In this document: positions 24,626 through 33,996 of the stretch, piece by piece
Position numbering within the stretch: position 1 is the first letter of the stretch
Layout of the letters: every line of letters starts with the position of its first letter
Notes under the pieces: model-generated
Seen by the model: the letters and a program-made list of their open reading frames with translations, nothing else
Databases searched by the model: none
What the model was told of the DNA's origin: nothing
NCBI GenBank assembly: GCA_017302835.1
Contig: JAFLCC010000024.1
Coordinates: 1 to 42,164, forward strand
DNA length: 42,164 nt
Source of the DNA: Deltaproteobacteria bacterium
GTDB taxonomy: Bacteria > Bdellovibrionota > Bdellovibrionia > Bdellovibrionales > Bdellovibrionaceae
Reading direction: 5' to 3'
Translations under genes and position numbers: made by a program

Positions 24626-25051
24626 TTATTCTTGAGGTTTCTCAGAAACGATTTCCTCTTTTTCTTTGGTCTTCTTTTTTAAAAGGGTATCGTGCCGATT
24701 GTGGTCATTCAGAGATTCCTTATGAGGAAATTTTAACTGACCCTTATGGCAAGTAAAACAACTGGCTTCTGGCTCACCATTGGTGCCACTTAATCCGTTT
24801 AATTTTAATAACTCAACTATTTTGAAATGTTTTTTAGAAATTTGATAAGATTTTTTTAAGGAATCAGAAAAGTTATTTAAGACATGGCATTCTGTACAGG
24901 TAACACCTAATTGTCTTGAAATCACAATCATCTGTTGCCTGACTTCTTCCTCGGTAAGAATGATTTTCTCCACTACTTGAGACTGAGAAATATCGGGAGT
25001 GAATAGGGGGAAAAAAACAACAAGAAGGATTCTCTTAAGGTTGAAGTGCAT
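24626..25051 (-). CDS. diheme c-type cytochrome, exported
   Basis: A 141-residue product with signal sequence MHFNLKRILLVVFFPLFTPDISQS and two heme sites, CTECH (52-56) and CFTCH (98-102). The pattern GVTCTECHVLNNFSD... resembles the photosynthetic-reaction-centre-type or 'cytochrome c family' small carriers. It has a charged C-terminal tail of Lys/Glu repeats. It is the last gene of the minus-strand denitrification block, 145 bases past nnrS, and so may deliver electrons to NirK or NorBC; that is inference. Confidence 0.8.
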   Translation of the reverse strand: MHFNLKRILLVVFFPLFTPDISQSQVVEKIILTEEEVRQQMIVISRQLGVTCTECHVLNNFSDSLKKSYQISKKHFKIVELLKLNGLSGTNGEPEASCFTCHKGQLKFPHKESLNDHNRHDTLLKKKTKEKEEIVSEKPQE

Positions 25052-25196
25052 CCCCTAAATTTACCTTTGACTCAACAAAGTGGCAAGGGTCTGGGGGGTT
25101 TCTGCTCTTAGGGCCAGGTCAGTGGTTGCTCTCCTATTTGAGTCATGGTGTAAAATCTCATAAAACGAGCGTAACTTCTGGGACCCCTGTTCACGA

Positions 25197-26309
25197 TCAG
25201 AATCGTAAGAGTTCCTTTAAAAATCGAATCGACCAAGTCAAAAGGGCAGCAATAAATAAGAAAATTGAGAGACTCAGGAACAGGCTAGTCAAAGAAGTTC
25301 CAGCGAAAACTCTGAAAAGGGCAGCAAGACCAAAAAATAAGAAGGTCATGACGATGGCTTTAGAGTCAAGTTCTGGAGCCGTATTCTGTGGACCGTGGGC
25401 CAAGGTGACCCTCGTTGAGATCATGAGAGTGATCAAAGCAAAACCACCAATATAAACTAAATGTAACAATGGCAAAGAAATTTCCGATGTTAAACCTAAT
25501 CCAACATAGCCTAGGATCATAAGTAAAACAGAGCTTCTGATTCCCCAGCCAAGAAAGGATCTGGTGGCTGGAGGGAGCAGGAGTTTAAAGTTTTTGATGG
25601 CAATAAAAATGAGGACGAGGGCTTTTAAGAAATTACCAATTTGAGGATTGACTAAAAATTCTATGTAAAAACTAGAGTTGAGTAAAACCGCCATAATAAA
25701 GAATTCAAGGTATTTTGTTTTTACAGTGTTCACGTCAGGAGGGATAGCGGCTGGAACCCTGGTGATGACGGGAATCAGTCTGGATCCAAGTCCACATATT
25801 AAATTCAAAATAAAAGCTTGTCCTGAAAAGAAATAGAAGAGCTGGTAGTTTTGATTTTGGCTAGAGATAAAGAACCAAGCTCCGACAAAAGCTGAAAGAA
25901 AGGCAAAAGGAATAAAAACAAAACCTTCGAAGGGTATTTGTTGCCGGTGTCGAATTCTTCTTAAAATAAAGAATAATAAAAACAGAATTTGTATCAGGTA
26001 GAGGTAAATCGAAAGGAGAGTTTCGTTTCTTAAATTTAAGACCCATTGAAGAATCACCATGAATATCGCAAAAAATAATTCAACTGTTTTTGGACTTTCC
26101 GTTCGGGTCATTTTAGGAATCGCGGTCATTAAAAAGCCAGCAACATAGGACCAGATAAAACTAAAAAACATTAAATTTCCATGGGCCTGTCTTGGAAAAA
26201 AGGAAATGAATCGAGTTTGAAATCCCAGCCAAAGCAAAACTCCAAAGAGAGCCGAAAGTAACCCCATGGAAAAAAATATCGAATAGGGCTCGAGTTTTTT
26301 ATTTTCCAT
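25197..26309 (-). CDS. nnrS: NnrS family membrane protein
   Basis: A 370-residue polytopic protein with about 12 membrane segments. HGNLMFFSFIWSYVAGFLMTAIPK near the N-terminus and YIGGFALITLMISTRVTLAHGP near the C-terminus are the characteristic conserved histidine-containing motifs of NnrS, a heme- and copper-containing membrane protein associated with nitric oxide metabolism and denitrification. It overlaps the SCO gene by 11 bases, which indicates one transcript. It lies in the island next to NirK and Nor genes, as usual. Confidence 0.88.
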   Translation of the reverse strand: MENKKLEPYSIFFSMGLLSALFGVLLWLGFQTRFISFFPRQAHGNLMFFSFIWSYVAGFLMTAIPKMTRTESPKTVELFFAIFMVILQWVLNLRNETLLSIYLYLIQILFLLFFILRRIRHRQQIPFEGFVFIPFAFLSAFVGAWFFISSQNQNYQLFYFFSGQAFILNLICGLGSRLIPVITRVPAAIPPDVNTVKTKYLEFFIMAVLLNSSFYIEFLVNPQIGNFLKALVLIFIAIKNFKLLLPPATRSFLGWGIRSSVLLMILGYVGLGLTSEISLPLLHLVYIGGFALITLMISTRVTLAHGPQNTAPELDSKAIVMTFLFFGLAALFRVFAGTSLTSLFLSLSIFLFIAALLTWSIRFLKELLRF

Positions 26310-26883
26310 GGCTCTCTTCCATTTTTTTCATGAAGAGAGAGGTGTCTTCATTCAGGCTTCCAAGTCTAGAAATAATATTCCCTTGAATATCCAAGGCGGT
26401 GATCACATTCGAGTGGACAAAGTCGCCATCACCGATATCTTTATAGTTGACCCCTAATACATTAGCCAGTTCTCTGACATTAGCCTCATCTGAGGTTGAA
26501 ATCATTGTCCAGATTTGAGGATCTAATTCCTTTTTTTGAATATATTTATTTAAATCTTTTGGCCGGTCTTTTTTGGTATCAAAAGAGGCAAAAACAATTT
26601 GATAATTCAATATTTTTTTTAATTTGAGTTCGGTTTCTATTGTTTTCATTTTTGAAATAATCAAGGGGCACGAATGGGCGCAGCCGGTATACCCCATGGT
26701 GATTAAGACGAGTTTCCCTTTAAAGGTATTTAGTTTTCTCTCTTTGCCCGTATGATCTGCCCAGGTGCTATTTAATTGGTAGATGGAATCCTGACTCAAT
26801 TTTTCCTCTCCATTTTCCCCTCCAAAACTAATTGAAGAAATAAATAAAAAAAGAAAAATCAAAATACTCATTGTGTTATTCAT
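26299..26883 (-). CDS. SCO1/SenC-family copper chaperone
   Basis: A 194-residue thioredoxin-fold protein with signal MNNTMSILIFLFLFISSISFG and the copper-binding CxxxC motif in GYTGCAHSCP (Cys68, Cys72) plus the downstream His157 in DFVHSN. SCO proteins deliver copper, typically to CuA of cytochrome oxidase. In a nirK cluster it may metallate the copper nitrite reductase. ATG 26883 overlaps the nirV-like stop by 4 bases, with AGGA upstream. Confidence 0.9.
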   Translation of the reverse strand: MNNTMSILIFLFLFISSISFGGENGEEKLSQDSIYQLNSTWADHTGKERKLNTFKGKLVLITMGYTGCAHSCPLIISKMKTIETELKLKKILNYQIVFASFDTKKDRPKDLNKYIQKKELDPQIWTMISTSDEANVRELANVLGVNYKDIGDGDFVHSNVITALDIQGNIISRLGSLNEDTSLFMKKMEESHGK

Positions 26884-27701
26884 TTGTTTAATCCTATTTC
26901 CTGCTTTACGCATCTGAAACCTAAATTCCAGATTGAAGATTTTGCTTTTAAACTAGAGCGAAATGCAAATCTCATAAAAGATGAATAATTTTCTTGATCA
27001 TTGCTGTTCATCCCTCCCGCGCCACAAAACAGGTCTTTATTAAATGAGGTGTCCTCGCGGCTTTCTCCGGTAACAAAAATGGAATTAAAATCTTCGGTCC
27101 ATTCCCAAACAAGGCCATGTAAATCCCAAACGCCGTAGACATTCTTATAAATACTCTTTGTAGTCTTTAAATTTCCATTTTGAGGTTCGCCGTACCAATC
27201 TAGAATTCTTTTTAAAAAAAGTTTATCTTTAAATGCAGATTTTTTCGTTTCCGAAGCTTGGGCCATAAATTCCCATTCGTTGATTGTGGGAAGACGCATT
27301 TTCAAAGAGCCACAATAGGCCTTAGCCGCAAACCAAGAGACCCAAGTGATGGGTGCTAATTTATTTTCAGAATGAATTGATTTTAAATAACTATCATCCG
27401 TATACAAAGAGGGGACGTTTTCTTTTTTCCATTCAGGATTTTTTTCTAAAAACGTTTCGAACTGACCCACTGTGACCTGTGAAATCATGGTTTCAAATCT
27501 TTTAATGGGAATGAGCCATTTAGTTTTATCAGCTGGGTTACTTGTTTTGTTTTTCTTTGAAGAAAGTGAACTTTGCCAAAAGGGTTCAAGCTTTCCGCCA
27601 GGAATAGCAACCATTTCAAAAGTCCCATTTTTAACAGCTTCTGAAAATGAATAAACCACCTGAAAAAATATTAAAAATAAAATTTTAACAGATGGTTTCA
27701 C
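26880..27701 (-). CDS. nirV: NirV-like formylglycine-generating-enzyme-fold protein
   Basis: A 273-residue exported protein of the FGE-sulfatase (SUMF1) fold: FEMVAIPGGKLEP, VSWFAAKAYCGSLKMRLPTINEWEFMAQ, GVWDLHGLVWEWTED and NLGFRCVK at the end. Adjacent to nirK this is NirV, a protein of unknown role usually paired with copper nitrite reductase. The GTG start at 27701 gives an ideal signal peptide (KILFLIFFQVVYS); a TTG at 27719 would add six residues. Neither has a clear Shine-Dalgarno site. The copper-binding cysteines of true FGE are not obvious, so enzyme activity is doubtful. Confidence 0.8.
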   Translation of the reverse strand: MKPSVKILFLIFFQVVYSFSEAVKNGTFEMVAIPGGKLEPFWQSSLSSKKNKTSNPADKTKWLIPIKRFETMISQVTVGQFETFLEKNPEWKKENVPSLYTDDSYLKSIHSENKLAPITWVSWFAAKAYCGSLKMRLPTINEWEFMAQASETKKSAFKDKLFLKRILDWYGEPQNGNLKTTKSIYKNVYGVWDLHGLVWEWTEDFNSIFVTGESREDTSFNKDLFCGAGGMNSNDQENYSSFMRFAFRSSLKAKSSIWNLGFRCVKQEIGLNK

Positions 27702-27742
27702 TTTGTTCTCAATTCTCAATTCTCAGTTACTTTAAGTCATTA

Positions 27743-29128
27743 TTATTTAACAGAACTCACTTGTTTAGGTAAAATCGTCTTTTTTGAATTTCCCCAAGAA
27801 TGATAAACGTAAGTTAACACATTGGCAATGTCTTCGTCACTTAAGCTTAAGGAAGGCATCACTCCATCGTATTTATCTCCGTTGACTTTGATACTTCCAC
27901 TGAGGCCTTTTTTAACTACAGAAATAACTTTATTGACATCATTCTTTAAATAATCAGAGCCGGCCAAAGGAGGGAAAGCTCCAGAAACCCCTTTGCCATC
28001 AGGTTGGTGGCAGGCCGCGCAGTTTTGCGTGTAGACATTTTTCCCCATAGAGATTCGATCCTCCAGGGTTTTTGCTGTGGTTGGCTCTTCTTTTTCTTTA
28101 ACTTGTTGAATAGCACCACCTTCAGGAAGATAAACATTATCAGCAGTTTTGCCAGAGAATATGGTTTTATCTTCAGCGCCTATAGCTTTCATAATACCCA
28201 AAGAACCTTTATTGAAAGTTCTAAAGATGGAGTGATCCACTAAAATATAATTTCCTGGGACGTCTATTTTATACTCTACAATGGCAGAACCGCCGGCAGG
28301 TACAAGAGTTGTTTGTACATTGGTCTGAAATTTATCCCCACCCTCTGTATAAACTTTGTCAAAGATTTCTCCGATAACATGGAAAGAGGAAACTAAATTT
28401 GGTCCACCGTTTCCAACAAATAAACGCACTGACTCCCCAACCTTTGCCTGTAGCGCTTTCTCGCCAGTGAGGGATCCGACAGAGCCATTGAATAAGACAT
28501 AGGTAGGTTTTTCATCTATGGCTTTTTCCATATCAAAGGGCTGATAGCCTTGTTTTCCATAGCTTCCTTTTGTGTAGAAATCTCCCTGCATGACATAGTA
28601 TTCACGGTCCACTTTAGAAAGACCCTCTTTGGGTTCAACCAGAATTAATCCGTACATCCCATTCGCAATATGCATTCCAACAGGGGCCGTAGCGCAGTGA
28701 TAGACGTACAACCCTTTGTTTAAGGCCTTAAATGAAAAAACACTTTCATGTCCTGGAGAAGTAAAAGAAGCAGCCGCACCGCCCCCTTGGCCTGTCACTG
28801 CATGCAAGTCAATATTGTGAGGCATTTTGTTTGCGGGGTGATTCATCAAGTGAAACTCAACCTGATCCCCTTCTTTTATTCTAATAAAACTTCCAGGCAC
28901 GGTTCCACCATAGGTCCAAAAAGTGTATTCCACGCCCTCAGCAATTTTCATCTTTTTTTCGACGACTTCTAATTTAACAATCACTTTGGAATTATGAGTC
29001 CTCGTGATGGGGGGTGGCACTTCCGGTGGAGAAGTTAAGACGGCATTTTCTTCGCCTTTAATGGGAGCCTCGGTTAGTCCCGCTAAAGACAAAAATAAAA
29101 CGAAAAATCCTAGTTTGATAGCTTTCAT
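27743..29128 (-). CDS. nirK: copper nitrite reductase with C-terminal cytochrome c domain
   Basis: A 461-residue protein with an N-terminal signal. The two cupredoxin domains carry type 1 copper ligands His104, Cys145, His153 and Met158 ([19 protein letters not shown]) and type 2 ligands His109, His144 and His299, with catalytic Asp107 and His250. It reduces nitrite to nitric oxide. A linker follows, then a class I cytochrome c domain from about residue 355 with CAACH (370-374) and a Met in GVMPSL, as in the tethered Ralstonia pickettii type, so the enzyme has its own electron entry. Canonical NirK stops before this domain. A DNR-type box lies 56-69 bases before the start and AAGGAG-like bases precede the ATG. 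Confidence 0.96.
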   Translation of the reverse strand: MKAIKLGFFVLFLSLAGLTEAPIKGEENAVLTSPPEVPPPITRTHNSKVIVKLEVVEKKMKIAEGVEYTFWTYGGTVPGSFIRIKEGDQVEFHLMNHPANKMPHNIDLHAVTGQGGGAAASFTSPGHESVFSFKALNKGLYVYHCATAPVGMHIANGMYGLILVEPKEGLSKVDREYYVMQGDFYTKGSYGKQGYQPFDMEKAIDEKPTYVLFNGSVGSLTGEKALQAKVGESVRLFVGNGGPNLVSSFHVIGEIFDKVYTEGGDKFQTNVQTTLVPAGGSAIVEYKIDVPGNYILVDHSIFRTFNKGSLGIMKAIGAEDKTIFSGKTADNVYLPEGGAIQQVKEKEEPTTAKTLEDRISMGKNVYTQNCAACHQPDGKGVSGAFPPLAGSDYLKNDVNKVISVVKKGLSGSIKVNGDKYDGVMPSLSLSDEDIANVLTYVYHSWGNSKKTILPKQVSSVK

Positions 29129-29183
29129 AAAAAACTCCTTGTTTTGAACAGTTCACTTTACGGTCTGTTAAGGAGAATCGTTT

Positions 29184-29197
29184 ATGATCTATGTCAT
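29184..29197 (-). promoter_or_regulatory. FNR/DNR-type box upstream of nirK
   Basis: The minus strand reads ATGAC-ATAG-ATCAT, a dyad matching the FNR/DNR core TGAY-N4-ATCA, with A and T flanks instead of the consensus T and A. Its centre is about 62 bases before the nirK ATG, a usual activator position. The same form (ATGAT-N4-ATCAT) lies before norC. Confidence 0.6.
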
Positions 29198-29241
29198 CAT
29201 GAACCTCTGAATTGAATATTAGAATTTTCAACTGTGCTCTA

Positions 29242-29296
29242 AGAGCCTATCCCCAAAAGGTCCAACGAAGTAGATGACCTTTTGGGGGTTGGCTCT
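29242..29296 (-). terminator. large two-tier hairpin between dnr and nirK
   Basis: The inner stem CCCCAAAAGGTC/GACCTTTTGGGG (29251-29262 with 29276-29287) has 12 perfect pairs. A 3x3 internal loop separates it from the outer stem AGAGCC/GGCTCT (29242-29247 with 29291-29296). It begins next to the dnr stop. There is no U tract, so either factor-dependent termination or transcript stabilisation is possible. Confidence 0.65.
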
Positions 29297-30016
29297 CTAA
29301 GGAATTTCATTCAAGTGTTCTATGATTTTATCAACTTTCAAAATAAAAATTTGTTGATCAACGGTTTGAATAACTCCCTGCTTGGACCAATCACTCATAA
29401 TGCGAATCACTGATTCGACAGAGGCACCCAAAGAATCAGCAATCTCTTTTCGAGTCATGGGTAATTTAACTAAAGCATTGCTTTTGACATCGTTTGTGGC
29501 GATCCCTTTTTCTGGGTCTTTATCAATGAGGTGAATGAGCAAGGAAGCGATCTTGTGTGATAATGGGGATTTCGACATGACTTTTTGTTCTTGTAACAGA
29601 TTCATTCGGTTCGATAGCATATTTTGCACTCTTAAAATTAATTCCGAATTTTTTTTCCATAAAGTGATATAGTTTATCTTTGGAATTTTTAAAAACCGAG
29701 AAGGTCCCATGGCGATAGCAGAAACAGGATAGAGCGGTGACGGCTGAGCCATAATAAAAGCAGCCAGAGCTTCTCCGGGGGTGGCAAAGTGAACGATAAC
29801 ATCTTCACCAAGAGGTGAAGGTTTTGTTAGTTTGTAGGCACCACTTAAAATAATTCCAAAAAAATGGGCCTCTTTGCCGTATTGAAATAATAACTCTCTG
29901 TGGTTAGAGCTGATGATTTGACCTGAATGACATAACTCTAAGATTTGATGTTTTTCATAATCAGCGAACAGTTCAAAACCTGCCAGTTCATTCAATGCGG
30001 CTTCAATGGCATTCAT
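29297..30016 (-). CDS. dnr: CRP/FNR-family regulator, DNR type
   Basis: A 239-residue regulator with an N-terminal cyclic-nucleotide-type beta domain (about 20-120), a long dimer helix (SELILRVQNMLSNRMNLLQEQ) and a C-terminal winged helix: LTRKEIADSLGASVESVIRIMSDWSKQGVI. The recognition helix has E-SVIR, the E-SVxR form that reads TTGAT-type sites. The four-cysteine Fe-S cluster of FNR is absent (only one Cys near the N-terminus), so it resembles DNR, which senses NO through heme. Overlaps norD by 4 bases, so the regulator is made with the Nor operon. It most likely activates nirK and norC through the two palindromes. Confidence 0.88.
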   Translation of the reverse strand: MNAIEAALNELAGFELFADYEKHQILELCHSGQIISSNHRELLFQYGKEAHFFGIILSGAYKLTKPSPLGEDVIVHFATPGEALAAFIMAQPSPLYPVSAIAMGPSRFLKIPKINYITLWKKNSELILRVQNMLSNRMNLLQEQKVMSKSPLSHKIASLLIHLIDKDPEKGIATNDVKSNALVKLPMTRKEIADSLGASVESVIRIMSDWSKQGVIQTVDQQIFILKVDKIIEHLNEIP

Positions 30017-31878
30017 GATTTTAAGCTCCTCATCAGTTTAAAAATAAGACGGTATAATTCCTGAGGTAATTTTTCAGGAGAGCTCAACACCGTATAATAA
30101 TTAAACATCTTTGGAAAGAACTCTTTTGACTCTTTATCTATGGTTAAAGCAAAGGGGAGAATTCCCGAATTTTCGGCTTCGGTACAAGATTTTTTTATAT
30201 CAGAGACCCCATATCTTCCTTCGTAGCCATCAAGATCCGTCGGTTTGCCATCGGTAATGAGGATCAATAATTTTTTCTCTGCTTTATAGTTATGAAGTTT
30301 TGATATAGCGTGTCTTATGGCTGGCCCAAGACGTGTGTACCCCTTTGCTTGAATTTGATCTGCAGAACCAAAATAATCTGACCATGGTTGATCTTCTTCT
30401 TTGTAGATTTGGTAATAACAATGGTGGCGAGTCTCACTATAGGTTCCTGCGACTTGGATATGAGGAATCAGCTCATCAAAAATCAAACCCATTAAGCCGA
30501 CGGAATCAATGATGACATCAAGAACTCTTTTATTTTGAACCCAGGAATCGGTTGACATGGATTGATCAAAGAGAATCAAAATAGCCAGTTCCTGCTGGGA
30601 CTTCCATTTTTTGGAGTACCATCTTTGATTTACGGAAGTACTTGCTTTGAGGCTAGCAAAGTCATGTAAAAAACTATCAAAATCAATCTCTTCGCCTTCG
30701 TATAAACGGTTTTTCCATAGGGGATAATTTATAAGACTGGCCAACATTTTTTTCCAATGAGAAATTTCTCTTTGATGAGTTTTTGTTAAATTTTTTTCAA
30801 AGTGTGGAGTTGTTTTAGAGGTGGCCTGAGTTCTTTCTTTTTGTTCAATGAGCAAGCAATGGTTTGGCAAATAGTTGCCAGCTTTTAAATTCCATTCGGG
30901 ATAGGAAAAATGTTTTAATCCCGAGACGGGCGTCGTTGGGAGGTTATCGGGTATCATCAGCAAACCTTCCGCAGAGTAGACAGACTTGGCAGCTTCGCCG
31001 CCTCGGGTGACCTTTGATAAAGACAACTCATCGAGGGCGTGATGATGTTCTTTCAATTGATCCTCGCCAGAGTCAAATCGGTAACCACCCTGGTATTCAT
31101 CAGCTGTTTCTAGTTTTTCAAAAGAATGAGTTACCGGATTGGCTTTTTCCTTTTTTATGTCTACATATTCAGTCACCCCACTGTTTTTCTTTTTGAGTTC
31201 TGTGGTGGCCTGATCGTAATGGTTTTTTGCAGGGGACTCTGTCGTTAGGTTTGAGAAAGCAAAGGCATTGCGAGTTTCCTCAAGTTCCAAACAGGGTAGG
31301 GTGTAAAAAATAAAATCAGGGATTTTTTCATTTGTTTTAATTGTTTTTGGGATGGAAAAATTTAATTCAGAGTCCTTATTTCTTTTGAGAAAGTTGGCTT
31401 GCCAAAGGTGAAAATGTGCCGTTTTTTCGAGGGAGCTCATGTCGTCGAAAATTTCATTTTGCAGTTTATGAAAATTGGCAAATTCCTGATCTAAATAACT
31501 ATTGAGAATCCCTATTTTTTGAAGTGTTTCAAATCTCAAAGTCAGAGGGCTGGAGGTAGAACTGAAAGAGGGAGAGTGTTTTAAATTTAATCTCTTTGCC
31601 GTAGCGGAGAGTAGGATTAAATTTAGATAAACTTTTTTATTTGCCTCAACGTGGCCAAAGAGATCAACTTTTTCTGGTAAAAATAAAGTATTCTGATTCA
31701 AACCAATAAAATCTTTAGAGGCAGAAAGGAAAGGGACTTGATTGCTTCCAAATACAGCGCTTGCTATGGCGCTTAGGTACTTGCCGTGCTTGCAAAGATC
31801 AAATTGGGAGCGACTGTTTTTGTTTTGACGTTGATAACGATTTAATACTTTTTCAAAAAGTTTTTCTAAGAGATCCAT
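30013..31878 (-). CDS. norD: NorD: VWA-domain nitric oxide reductase activation protein
   Basis: A 621-residue protein whose C-terminal third is a VWA domain: ILFDQSMSTDSW (MIDAS DxSxS) and LLILITDGKPTDLDGYEGRYGVSD, a conserved NorD sequence. The N-terminal 400 residues are largely unique and low in conservation. NorD works with NorQ to activate the nitric oxide reductase complex. It shares one base with norQ and overlaps dnr by 4. Confidence 0.92.
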   Translation of the reverse strand: MDLLEKLFEKVLNRYQRQNKNSRSQFDLCKHGKYLSAIASAVFGSNQVPFLSASKDFIGLNQNTLFLPEKVDLFGHVEANKKVYLNLILLSATAKRLNLKHSPSFSSTSSPLTLRFETLQKIGILNSYLDQEFANFHKLQNEIFDDMSSLEKTAHFHLWQANFLKRNKDSELNFSIPKTIKTNEKIPDFIFYTLPCLELEETRNAFAFSNLTTESPAKNHYDQATTELKKKNSGVTEYVDIKKEKANPVTHSFEKLETADEYQGGYRFDSGEDQLKEHHHALDELSLSKVTRGGEAAKSVYSAEGLLMIPDNLPTTPVSGLKHFSYPEWNLKAGNYLPNHCLLIEQKERTQATSKTTPHFEKNLTKTHQREISHWKKMLASLINYPLWKNRLYEGEEIDFDSFLHDFASLKASTSVNQRWYSKKWKSQQELAILILFDQSMSTDSWVQNKRVLDVIIDSVGLMGLIFDELIPHIQVAGTYSETRHHCYYQIYKEEDQPWSDYFGSADQIQAKGYTRLGPAIRHAISKLHNYKAEKKLLILITDGKPTDLDGYEGRYGVSDIKKSCTEAENSGILPFALTIDKESKEFFPKMFNYYTVLSSPEKLPQELYRLIFKLMRSLKS

Positions 31879-32666
31879 TAAAGGCTCAGGTCAACAAGAT
31901 CTTTGAGGGTTTGAATCACCTCTGGGTCATCGCTAAGAACTTCTGCGATGCTTGAGTAACAAGCCCGCCGAGGGTTCATGCCATCTCTTATCAAAATAGC
32001 TGCGTAGACCAACAAGCGTGTCGAAACAGTTTCTCTTAAGTTTAACTCACTCAGGTTCCTGATTTTTTCAGCGAGTTTAATGAGTTTTAATGAAAGGTCT
32101 TCAGATAATCCGGTTCTTTCGCAGAGAAGTTTGACTTCAGTGTCGCGGTCTAAATAGGTCATCACTAAATTAATAAATCGTTGCCGGGTAGAAGGTTTTA
32201 ATTCCTTAAAACCTTTCTGATAACCTGGATTAAAGCTTGCAACACACATAAAAGAATTCGACGCTGAAACCACTTCGTTCACTCGATCTAAATAGATTTC
32301 TCTTCGATGGTCCGTGAGGGGGTGCAAGGCAACGATCACATCTTCTCTTGCTTCTGCCAACTCATCTAAATAGAGCAAGGCCCCTTGACGAACAGCTCTT
32401 GTGACGGGGCCATCTTGCCAAATCATTTCCGAGCCTTTTAAAAGAAAACGTCCCAATAAATCCGCACTGCTGGTATCCTCATTACAGGCCACTTTAACCA
32501 AAGGAAGTTCTAATTTTTTTGCCATATAGCTAACTAATTGAGATTTTCCACATCCCGTAGGTCCCTTTAAAAGCAAAGGTAACCGAGAGCGAAAGCATCT
32601 TTCAAAAATTTCGATCTCATGATGAAGGGAATAAAAAGAGTCAGTTAAAGATAAAGGACTCGTCAT
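31878..32666 (-). CDS. norQ: NorQ: MoxR-type AAA+ ATPase
   Basis: A 262-residue AAA+ protein with Walker A GPTGCGKS (residues about 34-41), Walker B LLYLDELAEA and the sensor sequence FMCVASFNPGYQKGFKELKPSTRQRFI typical of NorQ/CbbQ. Together with NorD it forms a chaperone pair that activates the cNOR, probably by inserting non-heme iron. Overlaps norB by 4 bases. Confidence 0.94.
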   Translation of the reverse strand: MTSPLSLTDSFYSLHHEIEIFERCFRSRLPLLLKGPTGCGKSQLVSYMAKKLELPLVKVACNEDTSSADLLGRFLLKGSEMIWQDGPVTRAVRQGALLYLDELAEAREDVIVALHPLTDHRREIYLDRVNEVVSASNSFMCVASFNPGYQKGFKELKPSTRQRFINLVMTYLDRDTEVKLLCERTGLSEDLSLKLIKLAEKIRNLSELNLRETVSTRLLVYAAILIRDGMNPRRACYSSIAEVLSDDPEVIQTLKDLVDLSL

Positions 32667-33994
32667 TTATGACTGACTTCCCCAACGGGTTTGCCAAATC
32701 GGATAAAGTTCCAAATATAGGCCATAATTCCAAGAGTAAATAAAGAGGCAGCCAAAACTAAGCCCAAAAAATGCACTTCAACTTCTTTTTGAACACTCAG
32801 AAAATCCATGCCAATGCGTCTTTCAAGGTAGACCTGTGCCACTCCGGCAATACCGAGCGCGACAGTCATGGCGGTCATTCCAATATTAGAAGTCCAAAAG
32901 GCAAAAATATTCATTGCCGAATCTTGTAATTTTCGGCCTGTCATGAGAGGCATGGAGTAGGTAATAATAGCTAAAACCAAACAGGCATAGGCTCCCCAAA
33001 AGGCCATATGTCCATGCATGGCCGTGACAAGGGTTCCATGGGTGTACAGATTCACCTGGGGTATGGTATGAGCAAAACCGAGGAGACCGGCACCCACAAA
33101 GGACATGATAGCACAACCTAAGGTCCACAGAAGTGCCGTTTTATTTTCCGGCATTCTGCCACCTTTTTTAGCCATAGAGACGGCGTAGATAGCCATGGCA
33201 AAAAAAGCGATGGGTTCCAGAGCACTAAAAACGCCACCAATCATCAGCCAATATCTGGGAGTTCCAATATAATAATAGTGATGACCCGTGCCGAGGATTC
33301 CAGAAAGAAAAGTGAAACCCACAATGATGTAGAGCCATTTTTCAATAATTTCTCTGTCAACCCCTGTCAGTTTAATCAATAGGAACGACAGGATGGCTCC
33401 CATAATTAACTCCCAAACACCTTCAACCCAAAGATGCACTACCCACCAGCGCCAGTAAGAATCCATGGACTGGTGGTCTGTATTTATCATTCCAGGCAAA
33501 TACAAAAGGGCAGTCATTAAGAGCCCAAAGAAAAGAACGGAACTGGTTGTTGTGTATCTTTTTCCTTTCAAAATAGTTCCGCCGATCAATCCTATGAATA
33601 ACAAAACATCCACAACCACAAGGTAATCTAAGGGTCTTGGAATTTCCAAAAATTTGCGACCTTCCCACCAATTAAAGTGAAAACCAATAATCGCAGTCAC
33701 ACCCACAACCACAAGGGCAATCAATTGAACGTAGGCCCACTTCACGGAAATTAATTCTCGATCCGCTTCTTCAGGGATAATATAATAGGCAGCGCCCATA
33801 AACCCAGCGAGCAGCCACATAACTAATAAATTAGTGTGGGTTGCTCTGGCGGCATTGAAGGGGATAATGGCATGGAGACCATCAAAACCCATGTGGGCAA
33901 AGCCCATCAAAAAGCCATAAACTAATTGCAATGAAAACAGCAGCATGCAAACGGCAAAAAACCAATAGGCGACTTTTTGGGATTTGAATTTCAT
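32663..33994 (-). CDS. norB: nitric oxide reductase subunit B (cNorB)
   Basis: A 443-residue protein with about 12 membrane segments of the heme-copper oxidase superfamily. Conserved stretches: MWLLAGFMGAAYYIIPEEADRE, VVHLWVEGVWELIMGAILSFLL, GTGHHYYYIGTPRYW and MHGHMAFWGAYACLVLAIITYSMP, containing the histidines of the low-spin heme and of the heme b3/FeB site plus the conserved Glu. It reduces two NO to N2O. The short N-terminal region and the separate norC gene make it cNorB rather than qNor. It starts 3 bases after norC. Confidence 0.95.
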   Translation of the reverse strand: MKFKSQKVAYWFFAVCMLLFSLQLVYGFLMGFAHMGFDGLHAIIPFNAARATHTNLLVMWLLAGFMGAAYYIIPEEADRELISVKWAYVQLIALVVVGVTAIIGFHFNWWEGRKFLEIPRPLDYLVVVDVLLFIGLIGGTILKGKRYTTTSSVLFFGLLMTALLYLPGMINTDHQSMDSYWRWWVVHLWVEGVWELIMGAILSFLLIKLTGVDREIIEKWLYIIVGFTFLSGILGTGHHYYYIGTPRYWLMIGGVFSALEPIAFFAMAIYAVSMAKKGGRMPENKTALLWTLGCAIMSFVGAGLLGFAHTIPQVNLYTHGTLVTAMHGHMAFWGAYACLVLAIITYSMPLMTGRKLQDSAMNIFAFWTSNIGMTAMTVALGIAGVAQVYLERRIGMDFLSVQKEVEVHFLGLVLAASLFTLGIMAYIWNFIRFGKPVGEVSHK

Positions 33995-33996
33995 AA

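Noticed and set aside
25126-25455. 109-aa plus-strand open frame
   Set aside because: Antisense to the end of nnrS; its first part is in the intergenic gap but it has no ribosome site or recognisable domain.
32663-33994. qNor-type nitric oxide reductase
   Set aside because: The protein is only 443 residues and lacks the fused N-terminal extension; a separate norC precedes it.
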